DNA from: Bacillus tequilensis KCTC 13622
GTDB lineage: Bacteria; Bacillota; Bacilli; Bacillales; Bacillaceae
Assembly (NCBI RefSeq): GCF_000507145.1
Contig: NZ_AYTO01000032.1
Location: 124,001 to 188,000 of the forward strand
Reading direction: 5' to 3'
Length of the DNA stretch: 64,000 bases
Positions 18,827-29,187 of the stretch are shown one piece after another (position 1 is the first letter of the stretch; each line of letters starts with the position of its first letter). The position numbers and the translations under genes are program-made. A model generated the notes under the pieces. It did not search any database. It saw nothing but the letters and a program-made list of their open reading frames with translations, and was not told the origin of the DNA.

Positions 18827-18891
18827 TCGACTCACCGCACTTTTTCCTTTTTTATCAAGTGTATAGCAAAACGCCATCCTGCGCTATAGAG

Positions 18892-18917
18892 AAAGCCGGC
18901 TTGCTCAGCCGGCTTTT
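18892..18917 (-). terminator. Terminator of the ytr operon
   Basis: AAAGCCGGC / GCCGGCTTTT hairpin between ytrF and bceR; arms are symmetrical, so it may also shield bceR from readthrough. Confidence 0.85.
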
Positions 18918-18922
18918 ACATA

Positions 18923-20239
18923 TTATAATTCTCTTCTCAACGCTGTCAGCACGTTGGTTTTCGTCGCTTTTCTCGCCGGGTTCATTCCGGAAAGCACCGC
19001 AACCCCTCCGCAAATCACAACGGCAATTACGACAAGGCTCAGAGGAATGTAGGAGAATGTGTAATTCAAATCACCCGCATCACTTCCGCTAGTCGCCGCG
19101 AGAATCATCGGAACAACCAGGTTGACAAGGTAGCTCACGCCGTAAGAAATGATAATTCCAATGACACAGCCTAAAATCCCGATATACGCGCTTTCCATCA
19201 AGAACATACGGCGAATGATCGACGGACTCGCCCCAATCGCCTTCATAATCCCGATTTCCTGCGTTCTTTCTGTTACCGCCATCGTCATCGTGTTAAAAAT
19301 ACCGATTGCAGAAATGATAACGGCGATACATCCGACAAAGATCAGTCCGATTTTGAAGACCAAGAAGAAGGTATTGGCTCCTTTTAGCTGTGTTGTCACG
19401 GACATGACCTGATAACCGTCATCCATCAAATCATTTGACAGCTGTTCAACATGATCAAACTTGTCTGCATACACTTTTGTGCTTTTTTCAACAGAGCTGC
19501 TGTCTTTTGATAAATCAAGAAACTTCGAAAAATCGCGCTTGAAGCTGTTGCTCACAAAAATGCTGTTATCTTCCTGCCAATCTGTATTCGGTTTCTTCGT
19601 AATACCGACAATTTTAAAATCGTACGACTTTTCTCCGTCAACTTTGCCGGTTTCATCATTTGTTTTAGAGACATTGAGCTGAATCGTTTTATTCAGCACA
19701 TCTTTTGTAAACCCTTTTGGCTGTTTGATTTCATCATAATTCACTTGGGATTTGCTGATTTCTTTTTCGTAATCTTCGGAATCTTTTTTCGTCCATAAAT
19801 ACTTAGCAAAATTGTATCCTACTACAATTTCGTTTTCTGACTTTGCAGTGCGTCCTTTTTCCAGCTCCATATTCGATTTTAATTCATCGTCCATATTTGT
19901 GAAAACCAAAGTGGAATTCGTATTGGTTCGATCCCCGAGTTTCGCTTTAACCGGTTCGTTTACCGTCGTTCTTTCCACCACTGCTTTTACATTGTCATAT
20001 TTCTCTAAATCAGCCTTTTTAACATCTTTCCCATCTGATTTTCCGTACACCTGGATTTCTGTTACAACCTGCTGGCTCATCGTCATATCTGTAATCGTCT
20101 TTTGAATCCCAAATCCAACCGACGACAGCACCACCAAAAACGCACATGCCATTGTTGTCGCAAGAATCGTCATAAAGACGCGGAGCCTGTTTTTCTTCAT
20201 ATTTCTTCTGATAAAATGAACCTGATCTTTAAACCTCAT
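18923..20239 (-). CDS. ytrF: MacB-type ABC permease YtrF
   Basis: A 438-residue permease of the FtsX/MacB class: one N-terminal helix (residues 20-45), a large extracytoplasmic domain (about 50-285) and three C-terminal helices with the conserved TERTQEIGIMKAIGAS motif. It pairs with the ATPase YtrE as a LolCDE/MacB-like mechanotransmitter rather than a classical pore. Relative to my memory of 168 YtrF, both membrane ends look nearly identical while the extracytoplasmic domain differs at many positions. It overlaps ytrE by 11 nt. The ytr operon responds to cell-wall antibiotics through YtrA; the substrate is not established. Confidence 0.92.
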   Translation of the reverse strand: MRFKDQVHFIRRNMKKNRLRVFMTILATTMACAFLVVLSSVGFGIQKTITDMTMSQQVVTEIQVYGKSDGKDVKKADLEKYDNVKAVVERTTVNEPVKAKLGDRTNTNSTLVFTNMDDELKSNMELEKGRTAKSENEIVVGYNFAKYLWTKKDSEDYEKEISKSQVNYDEIKQPKGFTKDVLNKTIQLNVSKTNDETGKVDGEKSYDFKIVGITKKPNTDWQEDNSIFVSNSFKRDFSKFLDLSKDSSSVEKSTKVYADKFDHVEQLSNDLMDDGYQVMSVTTQLKGANTFFLVFKIGLIFVGCIAVIISAIGIFNTMTMAVTERTQEIGIMKAIGASPSIIRRMFLMESAYIGILGCVIGIIISYGVSYLVNLVVPMILAATSGSDAGDLNYTFSYIPLSLVVIAVVICGGVAVLSGMNPARKATKTNVLTALRREL

Positions 20240-20924
20240 CGGTAATTCCCCCTTTTAACACACCGTCATGAAGCTGAAATTTTGAATGTCCGATAGAAGC
20301 GACCTCATCATCGTGAGTGATGATCACAAATGTAATGCCCCGCTCGCGATTCAGCTGCTGGATCAAATCCAGTACTTCCTGTTCCGTTTCTGAATCAAGG
20401 CTTCCCGTCGGCTCATCCGCTAAAATAATAGATGGATTTAAAATCAACGCTCGCGCAATACTGACACGCTGCTGCTGGCCGCCTGACAGTTCATTCGGAT
20501 AATGAGCGGCGTGATTTTCCAGACCGACGCGTTTGAGCATGTCCTGCACCTTTTGCTTGCGTTCGGATGGTTTCATCCCTTTTAACGCCAGCGGCATTTC
20601 AACATTCTCATACGTCGTTAGCCCCGGGATGAGCTGAAAGCTTTGAAAAATAAACCCGAAATGGTCAAGCCGAAACTGGGCCCATTCCTTTTCATTAAAG
20701 CCTGTCACATCAGTGCCATTAATGACAATCCGCCCTTTTGTCGGCGAGATGTAGCCGGAAATTAAATTCAGAAGCGTTGATTTTCCTGAGCCGCTTCGCC
20801 CGACAATACAGGCAATTTCCCCTTTCGCCACGCTTAATGAAACATCCTTCAATACTGGAACTTCATTCTCACGGCCTTTTTTTCCGATCGTGAAAGAATG
20901 GTCGATATGCTGAACATCAATCAT
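20229..20924 (-). CDS. ytrE: ABC transporter ATPase YtrE
   Basis: LolD/MacB-type ATPase, 231 residues, with Walker A GRSGSGKST near residue 42, signature LSGGQQQRVSIARA, Walker B IILADEPTGSLDS and switch histidine ITHDD. These features place it with exporters that power FtsX-like permeases, matching its neighbour YtrF. A binding site of GGGAGAG type precedes the ATG. It lies 14 nt after ytrD in the ytrGABCDEF operon. Confidence 0.93.
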   Translation of the reverse strand: MIDVQHIDHSFTIGKKGRENEVPVLKDVSLSVAKGEIACIVGRSGSGKSTLLNLISGYISPTKGRIVINGTDVTGFNEKEWAQFRLDHFGFIFQSFQLIPGLTTYENVEMPLALKGMKPSERKQKVQDMLKRVGLENHAAHYPNELSGGQQQRVSIARALILNPSIILADEPTGSLDSETEQEVLDLIQQLNRERGITFVIITHDDEVASIGHSKFQLHDGVLKGGITDEV

Positions 20925-20938
20925 ATTTTCTCTCTCCC

Positions 20939-21916
20939 TTACAAAAGTTTCGTTTTTTTATAAATTGCAAAATAGCTGATCAAGAAACCGATTACCGCGC
21001 CTGCAGCCATGCCAATGAGATAGCCTGCAAAGCTCTCGCTGGCAGAAAATCCAAAGTACCCAAAGCCCATGATTCCTATGATAATAACAATGATCTGCAC
21101 CGGTCGGTCAAGCGGCTTCCATAAGAAGAAAAACCCGTTTCTTTCATTAGACAGTTTGACAAAACTAATATAGCCGATGATGTAGAAGATGATAGTCATG
21201 ATAGCTGGACTCACTAAATACTGTGGTGAATTCTCAACCCATTTCGAATCTACAAAGGTTATTGGAATTAAGTACTGCGCCCATTTGGATACCGGACCAT
21301 GAATAAACTCTATTGATCCGCCAAAAAGGATCTCGAGGTTGAGCGCAGGCAGGCCGATGAGTAAAAACGGCGAAATGGCGACGGTAAATGAGACCAAAAG
21401 CTGTGCAAAAATATGGCCCGTCAGAGCTCCGCCAGCCATAATCAAAGAATAAGCCAGCAAACTGACAATGATCATTCCTAGACTGTAGTGGTGATAATAA
21501 ACGGCCTGATCAGGCTTCAAAAGCATGATCAGCAACAAGGATAAAATATAACCTATGAGCTGCGGCACCACAATCACCATTCCGCCGAGCATAAACTTTG
21601 CATTAAATATCTGCCCGCGTGTATATGGAAGGCTTAAAGTAAAATCAAACAAGCCCTTGCTTCGTTCAATCCCAAGCTGGCTGACCGCCAAAACGACACC
21701 CAAAATCCAAAAGAATGAGATGAATGTGCCGTTTAAGTAATCAACACTGAATACGCAGGGACCGACCCAATTTTCTTTTCCGGTGACACAGCCTTGATAG
21801 GTAAGGTACATATTGAAAATCGATAAAGGATTGCCTAGAATTGAAACCAAAATGATGTTGACTAACAGAGCTTTATTTTGCCTCCACTCTTTATAAAGCA
21901 GGCCGTAATCCGGCAT
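20939..21916 (-). CDS. ytrD: ABC-2 type permease YtrD
   Basis: A 325-residue membrane protein with about eight hydrophobic segments and the ABC-2 permease motif (ERSKGLFDFTLSLPYTRGQIF). It starts PDYGLLYKEWRQNKALLVN, closely parallel to YtrC, with which it presumably forms the membrane part driven by YtrB. Both proteins share the DRP-I/V-I-V motif near the end and the tail SYFAIYKK. GGAGGG precedes the ATG. Substrate unknown; the operon is induced by lantibiotics and other wall-active peptides in 168. Confidence 0.92.
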   Translation of the reverse strand: MPDYGLLYKEWRQNKALLVNIILVSILGNPLSIFNMYLTYQGCVTGKENWVGPCVFSVDYLNGTFISFFWILGVVLAVSQLGIERSKGLFDFTLSLPYTRGQIFNAKFMLGGMVIVVPQLIGYILSLLLIMLLKPDQAVYYHHYSLGMIIVSLLAYSLIMAGGALTGHIFAQLLVSFTVAISPFLLIGLPALNLEILFGGSIEFIHGPVSKWAQYLIPITFVDSKWVENSPQYLVSPAIMTIIFYIIGYISFVKLSNERNGFFFLWKPLDRPVQIIVIIIGIMGFGYFGFSASESFAGYLIGMAAGAVIGFLISYFAIYKKTKLL

Positions 21917-21947
21917 TTGTATGTCCCTCCAAACGCTAAGCCGTTTC

Positions 21948-22919
21948 TTAATGTCTTACTTTTTTATAGATGGAAAAATAGCTGATCAAAAATCCTACAA
22001 TTCCCCCGATAATCATTCCGATAATGTAACCCACTATCGATTTGCCCGTAGAATACCCCATTAAACCGAAACTAAGGATACCTAACACAATGACAAGGAT
22101 GTGTATAGGACGATCCAATGTTCTCCACAAAAAGAAGTGCCCATTTCGTTCATTGTGATGCTTTGTAAAACTGATGGATGCAATGAGATAAAAGAGAATA
22201 CTCATCACTGCAGGAATAAGCAATAAATATTTACTTTCCTCCACCCAACTTGAATCCATATAAAAAATTGGTGTAAAGTCCATCAATTTATGGTCAAATT
22301 CATAAGAGAAAAAATTCCAAGCTTGAAGCCCTGAAAGGATGCCTATATGATAAATCGGCAACGTGATAATTAAGTATGGCAATATCGCCGTTGCAAAAGC
22401 TGTCAACAACTGAGCAAAAGCATTCCCAGCTAATGTCCCGGCGGCCATTACTAATGAGTAAAACATAAAGCTTGTGATGATCATACCAATGCTTCCATGT
22501 TCAAAATAGTTTACCTGTTCGGGTTTTAAAATTAAAATAAGCAGCCATGCCAATATAAACCCAATCAATTGTGAAAATACAATAACAACAGCGCCTAACC
22601 AAAATTTCGTTTGAAAAATTTGTCTTCTTGTATATGGAAGACTTAACAAAAAATCCATCGAACCTTTCGAACGTTCGAGCCCCATCAAGAAAACTGCCAA
22701 TATAATCCCTATCACCCAATTTATTTGAATGTTGCTGCTGATATGGTAATTCAAAATAAAAGAACAATACTGCGGATCTGAATGTGCCAGACATGCCTGG
22801 CTGCTTGTATATCTGTGATAAACCATTAAAGGATTTGCAAACACTAAAAACACAATACTCAGCAAAATCACCACTTGATTCTGCTTCCACTCTCGATAGA
22901 GGAGACCTCGGTCTACCAT
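21948..22919 (-). CDS. ytrC: ABC-2 type permease YtrC
   Basis: Paralogue of YtrD, 323 residues, opening VDRGLLYREWKQNQ and containing ERSKGSMDFLLSLPYTRRQIF. Its ATG overlaps the last codons of ytrB, whose GGAGGG doubles as binding site. Several stretches, notably residues 35-60 and 195-225, differ strongly from 168 YtrC as I recall it, and part of the protein looks closer to YtrD. That could reflect fast evolution or gene conversion between the two tandem genes. Function: membrane half of the YtrBCD transporter. Confidence 0.9.
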   Translation of the reverse strand: MVDRGLLYREWKQNQVVILLSIVFLVFANPLMVYHRYTSSQACLAHSDPQYCSFILNYHISSNIQINWVIGIILAVFLMGLERSKGSMDFLLSLPYTRRQIFQTKFWLGAVVIVFSQLIGFILAWLLILILKPEQVNYFEHGSIGMIITSFMFYSLVMAAGTLAGNAFAQLLTAFATAILPYLIITLPIYHIGILSGLQAWNFFSYEFDHKLMDFTPIFYMDSSWVEESKYLLLIPAVMSILFYLIASISFTKHHNERNGHFFLWRTLDRPIHILVIVLGILSFGLMGYSTGKSIVGYIIGMIIGGIVGFLISYFSIYKKVRH

Positions 22920-23791
22920 CTCCGCTTCCCTCCAAACTTCGCAATAAACACTTCTTCCAAGTTGACAGGAAGCTCGTTCCACACTTTTGGCTTCAGCTCT
23001 TTTAAAAAGCTCTTCTTCTCTTCATCGCTTTTCGGTATCAGCACCGTGTAAAACACGCCGGCCTGATCAAGCATCGGAATGTTTTGCTCTCTGATCGCCA
23101 AATTGACATCTGTGTCAAAAGCCATTTGAATTTTGATATATTCTTCTTTTAACTCATCCATATCCATTACATTGGTCAGCCTGTTGTCTTCGAGAAACCC
23201 GATTCGGTTGCACATCCGTTCTATATCCTCAAGCCGGTGAGAAGTGATGAGAATGCTTGTATCACGCTCCGCCACTTCATCGACCATCAGCTGAAGCACA
23301 TCATGCCTTGTCACCGCGTCAATCCCGTCCGTCGGCTCATCAAGAAGAATCAGCGCCGGTCTCGCCGCAAACGAGAGTACAAGCGACAGCTGTTTTTTCA
23401 AGCCTGTCGACAGCTCGCGGTATTTTTTCGTTTCCGGAATTTCGTATCTGTTCATCAATTCATTCGCATACGTGACATCAAACTTCGGATATATTCTTCT
23501 CAGGATATCGACCAGCTGCTTGTATGTATACTTATCGTAAAACGGATTCTGAACAGGCATGTAGATGATATTCTGTTTCACCTTCGGATGCTTTTTGATT
23601 TCTACGCCGTCAAACAAAACGGTCCCGCTGTCCGCGAAAATGATTTGCTGGATTAAGCGAAGCATTGTCGTTTTGCCTGATCCATTACGGCCAAGCAATC
23701 CGAAGATTTCTCCTTTTTCGATTGTTAACGAAACGTCCTTTAATACTTGATTGCCGTCAATCGTTTTTGACAGCTGCCGTAATTCAATCAT
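22913..23791 (-). CDS. ytrB: ABC transporter ATPase YtrB
   Basis: A 292-residue ATPase of the ABC-2/antibiotic type: Walker A GRNGSGKTT near residue 36, signature ELSTGLKKQLSLVLSFA (variant LSTG instead of LSGG), Walker B ALILLDEPTDGID, switch histidine in ITSHRLEDIE. The last 80 residues are an accessory domain common in this class. The start overlaps the end of ytrA by 8 nt. It energises YtrC-YtrD. Confidence 0.93.
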   Translation of the reverse strand: MIELRQLSKTIDGNQVLKDVSLTIEKGEIFGLLGRNGSGKTTMLRLIQQIIFADSGTVLFDGVEIKKHPKVKQNIIYMPVQNPFYDKYTYKQLVDILRRIYPKFDVTYANELMNRYEIPETKKYRELSTGLKKQLSLVLSFAARPALILLDEPTDGIDAVTRHDVLQLMVDEVAERDTSILITSHRLEDIERMCNRIGFLEDNRLTNVMDMDELKEEYIKIQMAFDTDVNLAIREQNIPMLDQAGVFYTVLIPKSDEEKKSFLKELKPKVWNELPVNLEEVFIAKFGGKRRW

Positions 23792-24176
23792 CTTGTTGAC
23801 CTTCTTTCACATCAGCGCTGATTTCCTTTATCCATTCCTGCAGTTTTTCCAGCTCAACCCCTGCATAATGGGCATCGATGATGAGCTGTTTGAGTTGCTC
23901 TTTTATCATCGTCATCTTCCCTTCAACCAAAGTCGTTTGTGCATTCCCCGAAATATAGGTCCCTCTGCCCCGTAGCGTTTCAATAATCCCCTCACGCTCG
24001 AGCTCTTTATACGCTTTGCTGACAGTGTTCGGATTCGCGATAATGATCGTCGCCAATTCTCTGACAGAAGGAAGCTTATCACCTGGCTTCATGATCCCTT
24101 TTAAACAAAGCTCTTTCATCTGCTGAATAATTTGCTCGTAAATAGGCGTGGAGCTTCTTGGATCGATTTGAATCAT
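23784..24176 (-). CDS. ytrA: GntR-family repressor YtrA
   Basis: A 130-residue repressor with an N-terminal winged helix (KLPSVRELATIIIANPNTVSKAY, residues 34-56) and a short C-terminal helical tail typical of the YtrA subfamily. It represses its own operon; cell-wall antibiotics relieve repression in 168. The matching operator AGTGTA-N13-TACACT is present in the promoter. It lies between ytrG and ytrB, overlapping the latter. Confidence 0.95.
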   Translation of the reverse strand: MIQIDPRSSTPIYEQIIQQMKELCLKGIMKPGDKLPSVRELATIIIANPNTVSKAYKELEREGIIETLRGRGTYISGNAQTTLVEGKMTMIKEQLKQLIIDAHYAGVELEKLQEWIKEISADVKEGQQDD

Positions 24177-24208
24177 TTACTTCCCTACTTTCTATACGAT
24201 CTGCCCTC

Positions 24209-24337
24209 TTATAAATAAAATGGGTCAATCACACTTTTTTGCCATTCAAAACCGATCATCACAAGGACAAGAAAAAATGAACAGGCGATGACAGATGCCG
24301 TAATGAGCATCGGCAGGTTTCGCTTTTTATTTTTCAT
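24209..24337 (-). CDS. ytrG: Small membrane protein YtrG, 42 residues
   Basis: A short gene at the head of the ytr operon. It has a strong binding site (AAAGGAGG) before the ATG, a basic N-terminus (MKNKKRN), one membrane helix (about residues 8-29) and a short tail ending IDPFYL. 168 has a comparable first gene, ytrG, in the same place. The function is unknown; a regulatory or stabilising subunit of the transporter complex is a guess. Confidence 0.85.
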   Translation of the reverse strand: MKNKKRNLPMLITASVIACSFFLVLVMIGFEWQKSVIDPFYL

Positions 24338-24393
24338 AGCTGCCTCCTTTTAATTGAAGCTAAATAAATGACTGATCTATTATTAGTGTCTAT

Positions 24394-24426
24394 AGTGTAT
24401 TACATCAATTAGTACACTTAATACAA
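24394..24426 (-). promoter_or_regulatory. ytrGABCDEF promoter with YtrA operator
   Basis: Reading leftward: TTGTAT (24426-24421), 18 nt, TAATAC (24402-24397). The YtrA operator AGTGTA-N13-TACACT occupies 24394-24418, covering the spacer and -10, so bound YtrA would exclude RNA polymerase. Confidence 0.85.
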
Positions 24427-24464
24427 TAAATACTTTGGCACTTAAAGTCAATCCTTTTTTTCAC

Positions 24465-24495
24465 AAAAAACGGACCCTTATCAAAAGGGTCCGTG
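24465..24495 (-). terminator. ytzC terminator
   Basis: ACGGACCCTT / AAGGGTCCGT stem with a T-run on the minus strand, placed just past the ytzC stop. Confidence 0.9.
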
Positions 24496-24497
24496 AC

Positions 24498-24770
24498 TTA
24501 CACATCAAGAGGGTGCTGCAGGATCATATTATTTTGCAAAGCCTGAAGCTGAAGTCTCGTTCTGTACAGCTGTTCTCTCTGCTGATCATTTGACGACAGC
24601 CACAGCTTATTCAAAGCATTCACTGCATTTTCAAGCTGCATTTGCGCATCACTGTACTCCTGATCGTTATAATGCTCTTGTTTAGAAGCGATTTTCAGCT
24701 GCTCTTCAGCATAATCATACGCCTGCATACATTGCTGGAGATGTTCATCTACTGATTGTCTAGTTGCCAC
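24498..24770 (-). CDS. ytzC: Helical protein YtzC, unknown function
   Basis: A 90-residue, Q/E-rich, cysteine-poor helical protein (ATRQSVDEHLQQCMQAYD at the start). No signal or membrane segment. The GTG at 24770 is chosen because GAGGAGGGG lies just upstream; an ATG-led frame starts 23 codons earlier without a site. It belongs to a small family found in Bacillus only, as far as I know. Single gene, divergent from ytqA. Confidence 0.8.
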   Translation of the reverse strand: MATRQSVDEHLQQCMQAYDYAEEQLKIASKQEHYNDQEYSDAQMQLENAVNALNKLWLSSNDQQREQLYRTRLQLQALQNNMILQHPLDV

Positions 24771-24931
24771 AGTAACCCCTCCTCTTGGTAATGGAAACAA
24801 TCCATCATTCATATTGTAGCCCCATCTGACTTCGTTCAATAAAGTAATTTATGGTCGATATTCATTTGTTCTCTTGTGAAATGCGTGCTACAATTTTAGG
24901 ATGCAATCGTACGCAAGGAGGCACATGAATT

Positions 24932-27574
<2,643 letters not shown>

Positions 27575-27594
27575 CACATGCACCCCCAACTAGT

Positions 27595-28374
27595 TCAAAT
27601 ATATTGATCAGTAAACGCTCTTGCTGCTTTAAAGACATCTTCTCTTTCCGGTTCATTAAATATTTCATGATAAAGCCCTTCCCACTCTCTGTACGCTTTA
27701 TTGCGGGAAGCAACACCTGAGAACCACTTGATGACCATCGTTTTGTCAACAAGTTTGTCGTCACCGGCCTGCATCACCAGAAGCGGCACTCTTAAAAATG
27801 CATCTGTCGGCACCATCGCTGACTCAATTGTTTTTAACAGCTCTCTGTACCATCTGACAGATACTTTTCTGACGTATAACGAGTCATTTTGATCGGCCTC
27901 GATGACGTCCTCATTGCGCGTCGCCATATCAATTGATAATCCCGAGTCAACCCTCAGCGACGGGGCGATGACATTCAAACCTCTTGATGCAAGATCAAGC
28001 GCTTTATTCACTTTAATTTGCAGCCCGAGACACGGTGATGATAAAATAATTCCCGTAATATGGGGATTTCTTTGCTGTTTAAACCATTCAATCGCGACCA
28101 GACCTCCCATGCTGTGACCGAGCAGAAAAACCGGCAGCTCAAACGTTCGCGCTTTATCTATCCAAGTATCTACCTCATCAATGTATTCTTGAAATGAGCG
28201 AATATGACCTCTGGCTCTTGTCGTTGTCCCCTGGCCCGGCAAGTCGCCCATGACAACGTGATAGCCCGAAGATCTCCACATTTCAATCAGCCATTTATAT
28301 CTTCCGTGATATTCACTAGCCCCGTGGATGATCACAATCACGGCAACAGGTCTGTCTGCTTTCCAGGTCCACAT
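27595..28374 (-). CDS. ytpA: Lysophospholipase-type hydrolase YtpA
   Basis: Alpha/beta hydrolase, 259 residues. The nucleophile is the serine in GHSMGGLVAIEW, the oxyanion region IHGASEYHGRYK, and the catalytic His lies in GLYHEIFNEPE near the end. In 168 YtpA is a phospholipase involved in forming the phospholipid antibiotic bacilysocin. The ATG at 28374 sits 6 nt after GAGGTG; a GTG three codons earlier is part of that site. It is divergent from ytoA with under 50 nt between starts. Confidence 0.9.
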   Translation of the reverse strand: MWTWKADRPVAVIVIIHGASEYHGRYKWLIEMWRSSGYHVVMGDLPGQGTTTRARGHIRSFQEYIDEVDTWIDKARTFELPVFLLGHSMGGLVAIEWFKQQRNPHITGIILSSPCLGLQIKVNKALDLASRGLNVIAPSLRVDSGLSIDMATRNEDVIEADQNDSLYVRKVSVRWYRELLKTIESAMVPTDAFLRVPLLVMQAGDDKLVDKTMVIKWFSGVASRNKAYREWEGLYHEIFNEPEREDVFKAARAFTDQYI

Positions 28375-28422
28375 ACTCTTCACCTCGTACGAAATTTAAA
28401 TAGAGAAAGAAGGATGAATATT

Positions 28423-28938
28423 ATGATCTACCCCTATAAGGAACACATGCCAGATATCCACCCAACAGCTTTTGTGGCGGATAATGCAACCATTACCGGT
28501 GATGTCGTTATTGGAGAACAATCCAGCATTTGGTTTTCTGTTGTCATAAGGGGAGATGTCGCGCCGACAATGATCGGAAACAGAGTCAATATCCAAGATT
28601 TAAGCTGCCTCCATCAAAGCCCGAACCGGACGCTTCTCATTGAAGATGACGCCACGATAGGCCATCAGGTTACACTTCACAGCGCTGTTATCCGCAAAAA
28701 CGCATTAATCGGCATGGGCTCAATCATCTTAGACGGAGCCGAAATTGGCGAAGGCGCTTTTATTGGTGCCGGCAGTCTTGTCCCGCCGGGAAAAATCATC
28801 CCGCCTGGCCATCTCGCTTTTGGCCGCCCTGCAAAAGTCATCCGCCCTTTGACGGAAGAAGACCGGCAAGATATGCAAAGAATACGGTCTGAATATGTAG
28901 TAAAGGGCCAATACTATAAATCAATTCAGCAAACATAA
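28423..28938 (+). CDS. ytoA: Left-handed beta-helix protein YtoA (gamma carbonic anhydrase-like)
   Basis: A 171-residue hexapeptide-repeat protein, with repeats such as ATITGDVVIGEQSSIWFSVV and NALIGMGSIILDGA. Histidines in SCLHQSP and GHQVTLHSAVI are in the metal-ligand positions of gamma carbonic anhydrases. Members (PaaY/CaiE-like) are trimers; some have carbonic anhydrase or thioesterase activity, but none is shown for YtoA to my knowledge. The internal ATG at 28423 is preferred (GAAGGA upstream); the open frame upstream overlaps ytpA antisense and is spurious. Confidence 0.85.
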   Translation: MIYPYKEHMPDIHPTAFVADNATITGDVVIGEQSSIWFSVVIRGDVAPTMIGNRVNIQDLSCLHQSPNRTLLIEDDATIGHQVTLHSAVIRKNALIGMGSIILDGAEIGEGAFIGAGSLVPPGKIIPPGHLAFGRPAKVIRPLTEEDRQDMQRIRSEYVVKGQYYKSIQQT

Positions 28939-29000
28939 GACCTGTTTCGTCTTACTTTACCATTTTTTAAATTATGTTTGAAAGCAATAACCATTGTTTA

Positions 29001-29034
29001 CCCGGACGGAATGACAGTTCGGGTTTTGATTTTT
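29001..29034 (+). terminator. Probable ytoA terminator
   Basis: CCCGGAC / GTTCGGG (one G-U pair) followed by TTTTGATTTTT, 60 nt past the stop. Confidence 0.6.
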
Positions 29035-29156
29035 CCATAAAACGTTCACATGTAACGTTAAACGTATGACTTTTATCTTATCATAACGCAACTGAAGCAG
29101 CCTCTGCAAAAAACATATTCCTATTCTTACCTGCTCCCTGATTTATATGTGCTCAC

Positions 29157-29187
29157 ACAAAAAGAGCCCGCTGGGAGCTCTTTTTGT
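29157..29187 (-). terminator. ytnA terminator
   Basis: ACAAAAAGAGC / GCTCTTTTTGT stem; the ytnA stop codon (29187-29189) touches the right arm. Confidence 0.88.

Noticed and set aside
18827-18877. Longer N-terminus of BceR
   Set aside because: The extension has no family counterpart and precedes a better-placed TTG start.
28204-28422. N-terminal extension of ytoA
   Set aside because: It runs antisense through ytpA and has no start signal; family length supports the start at 28423.
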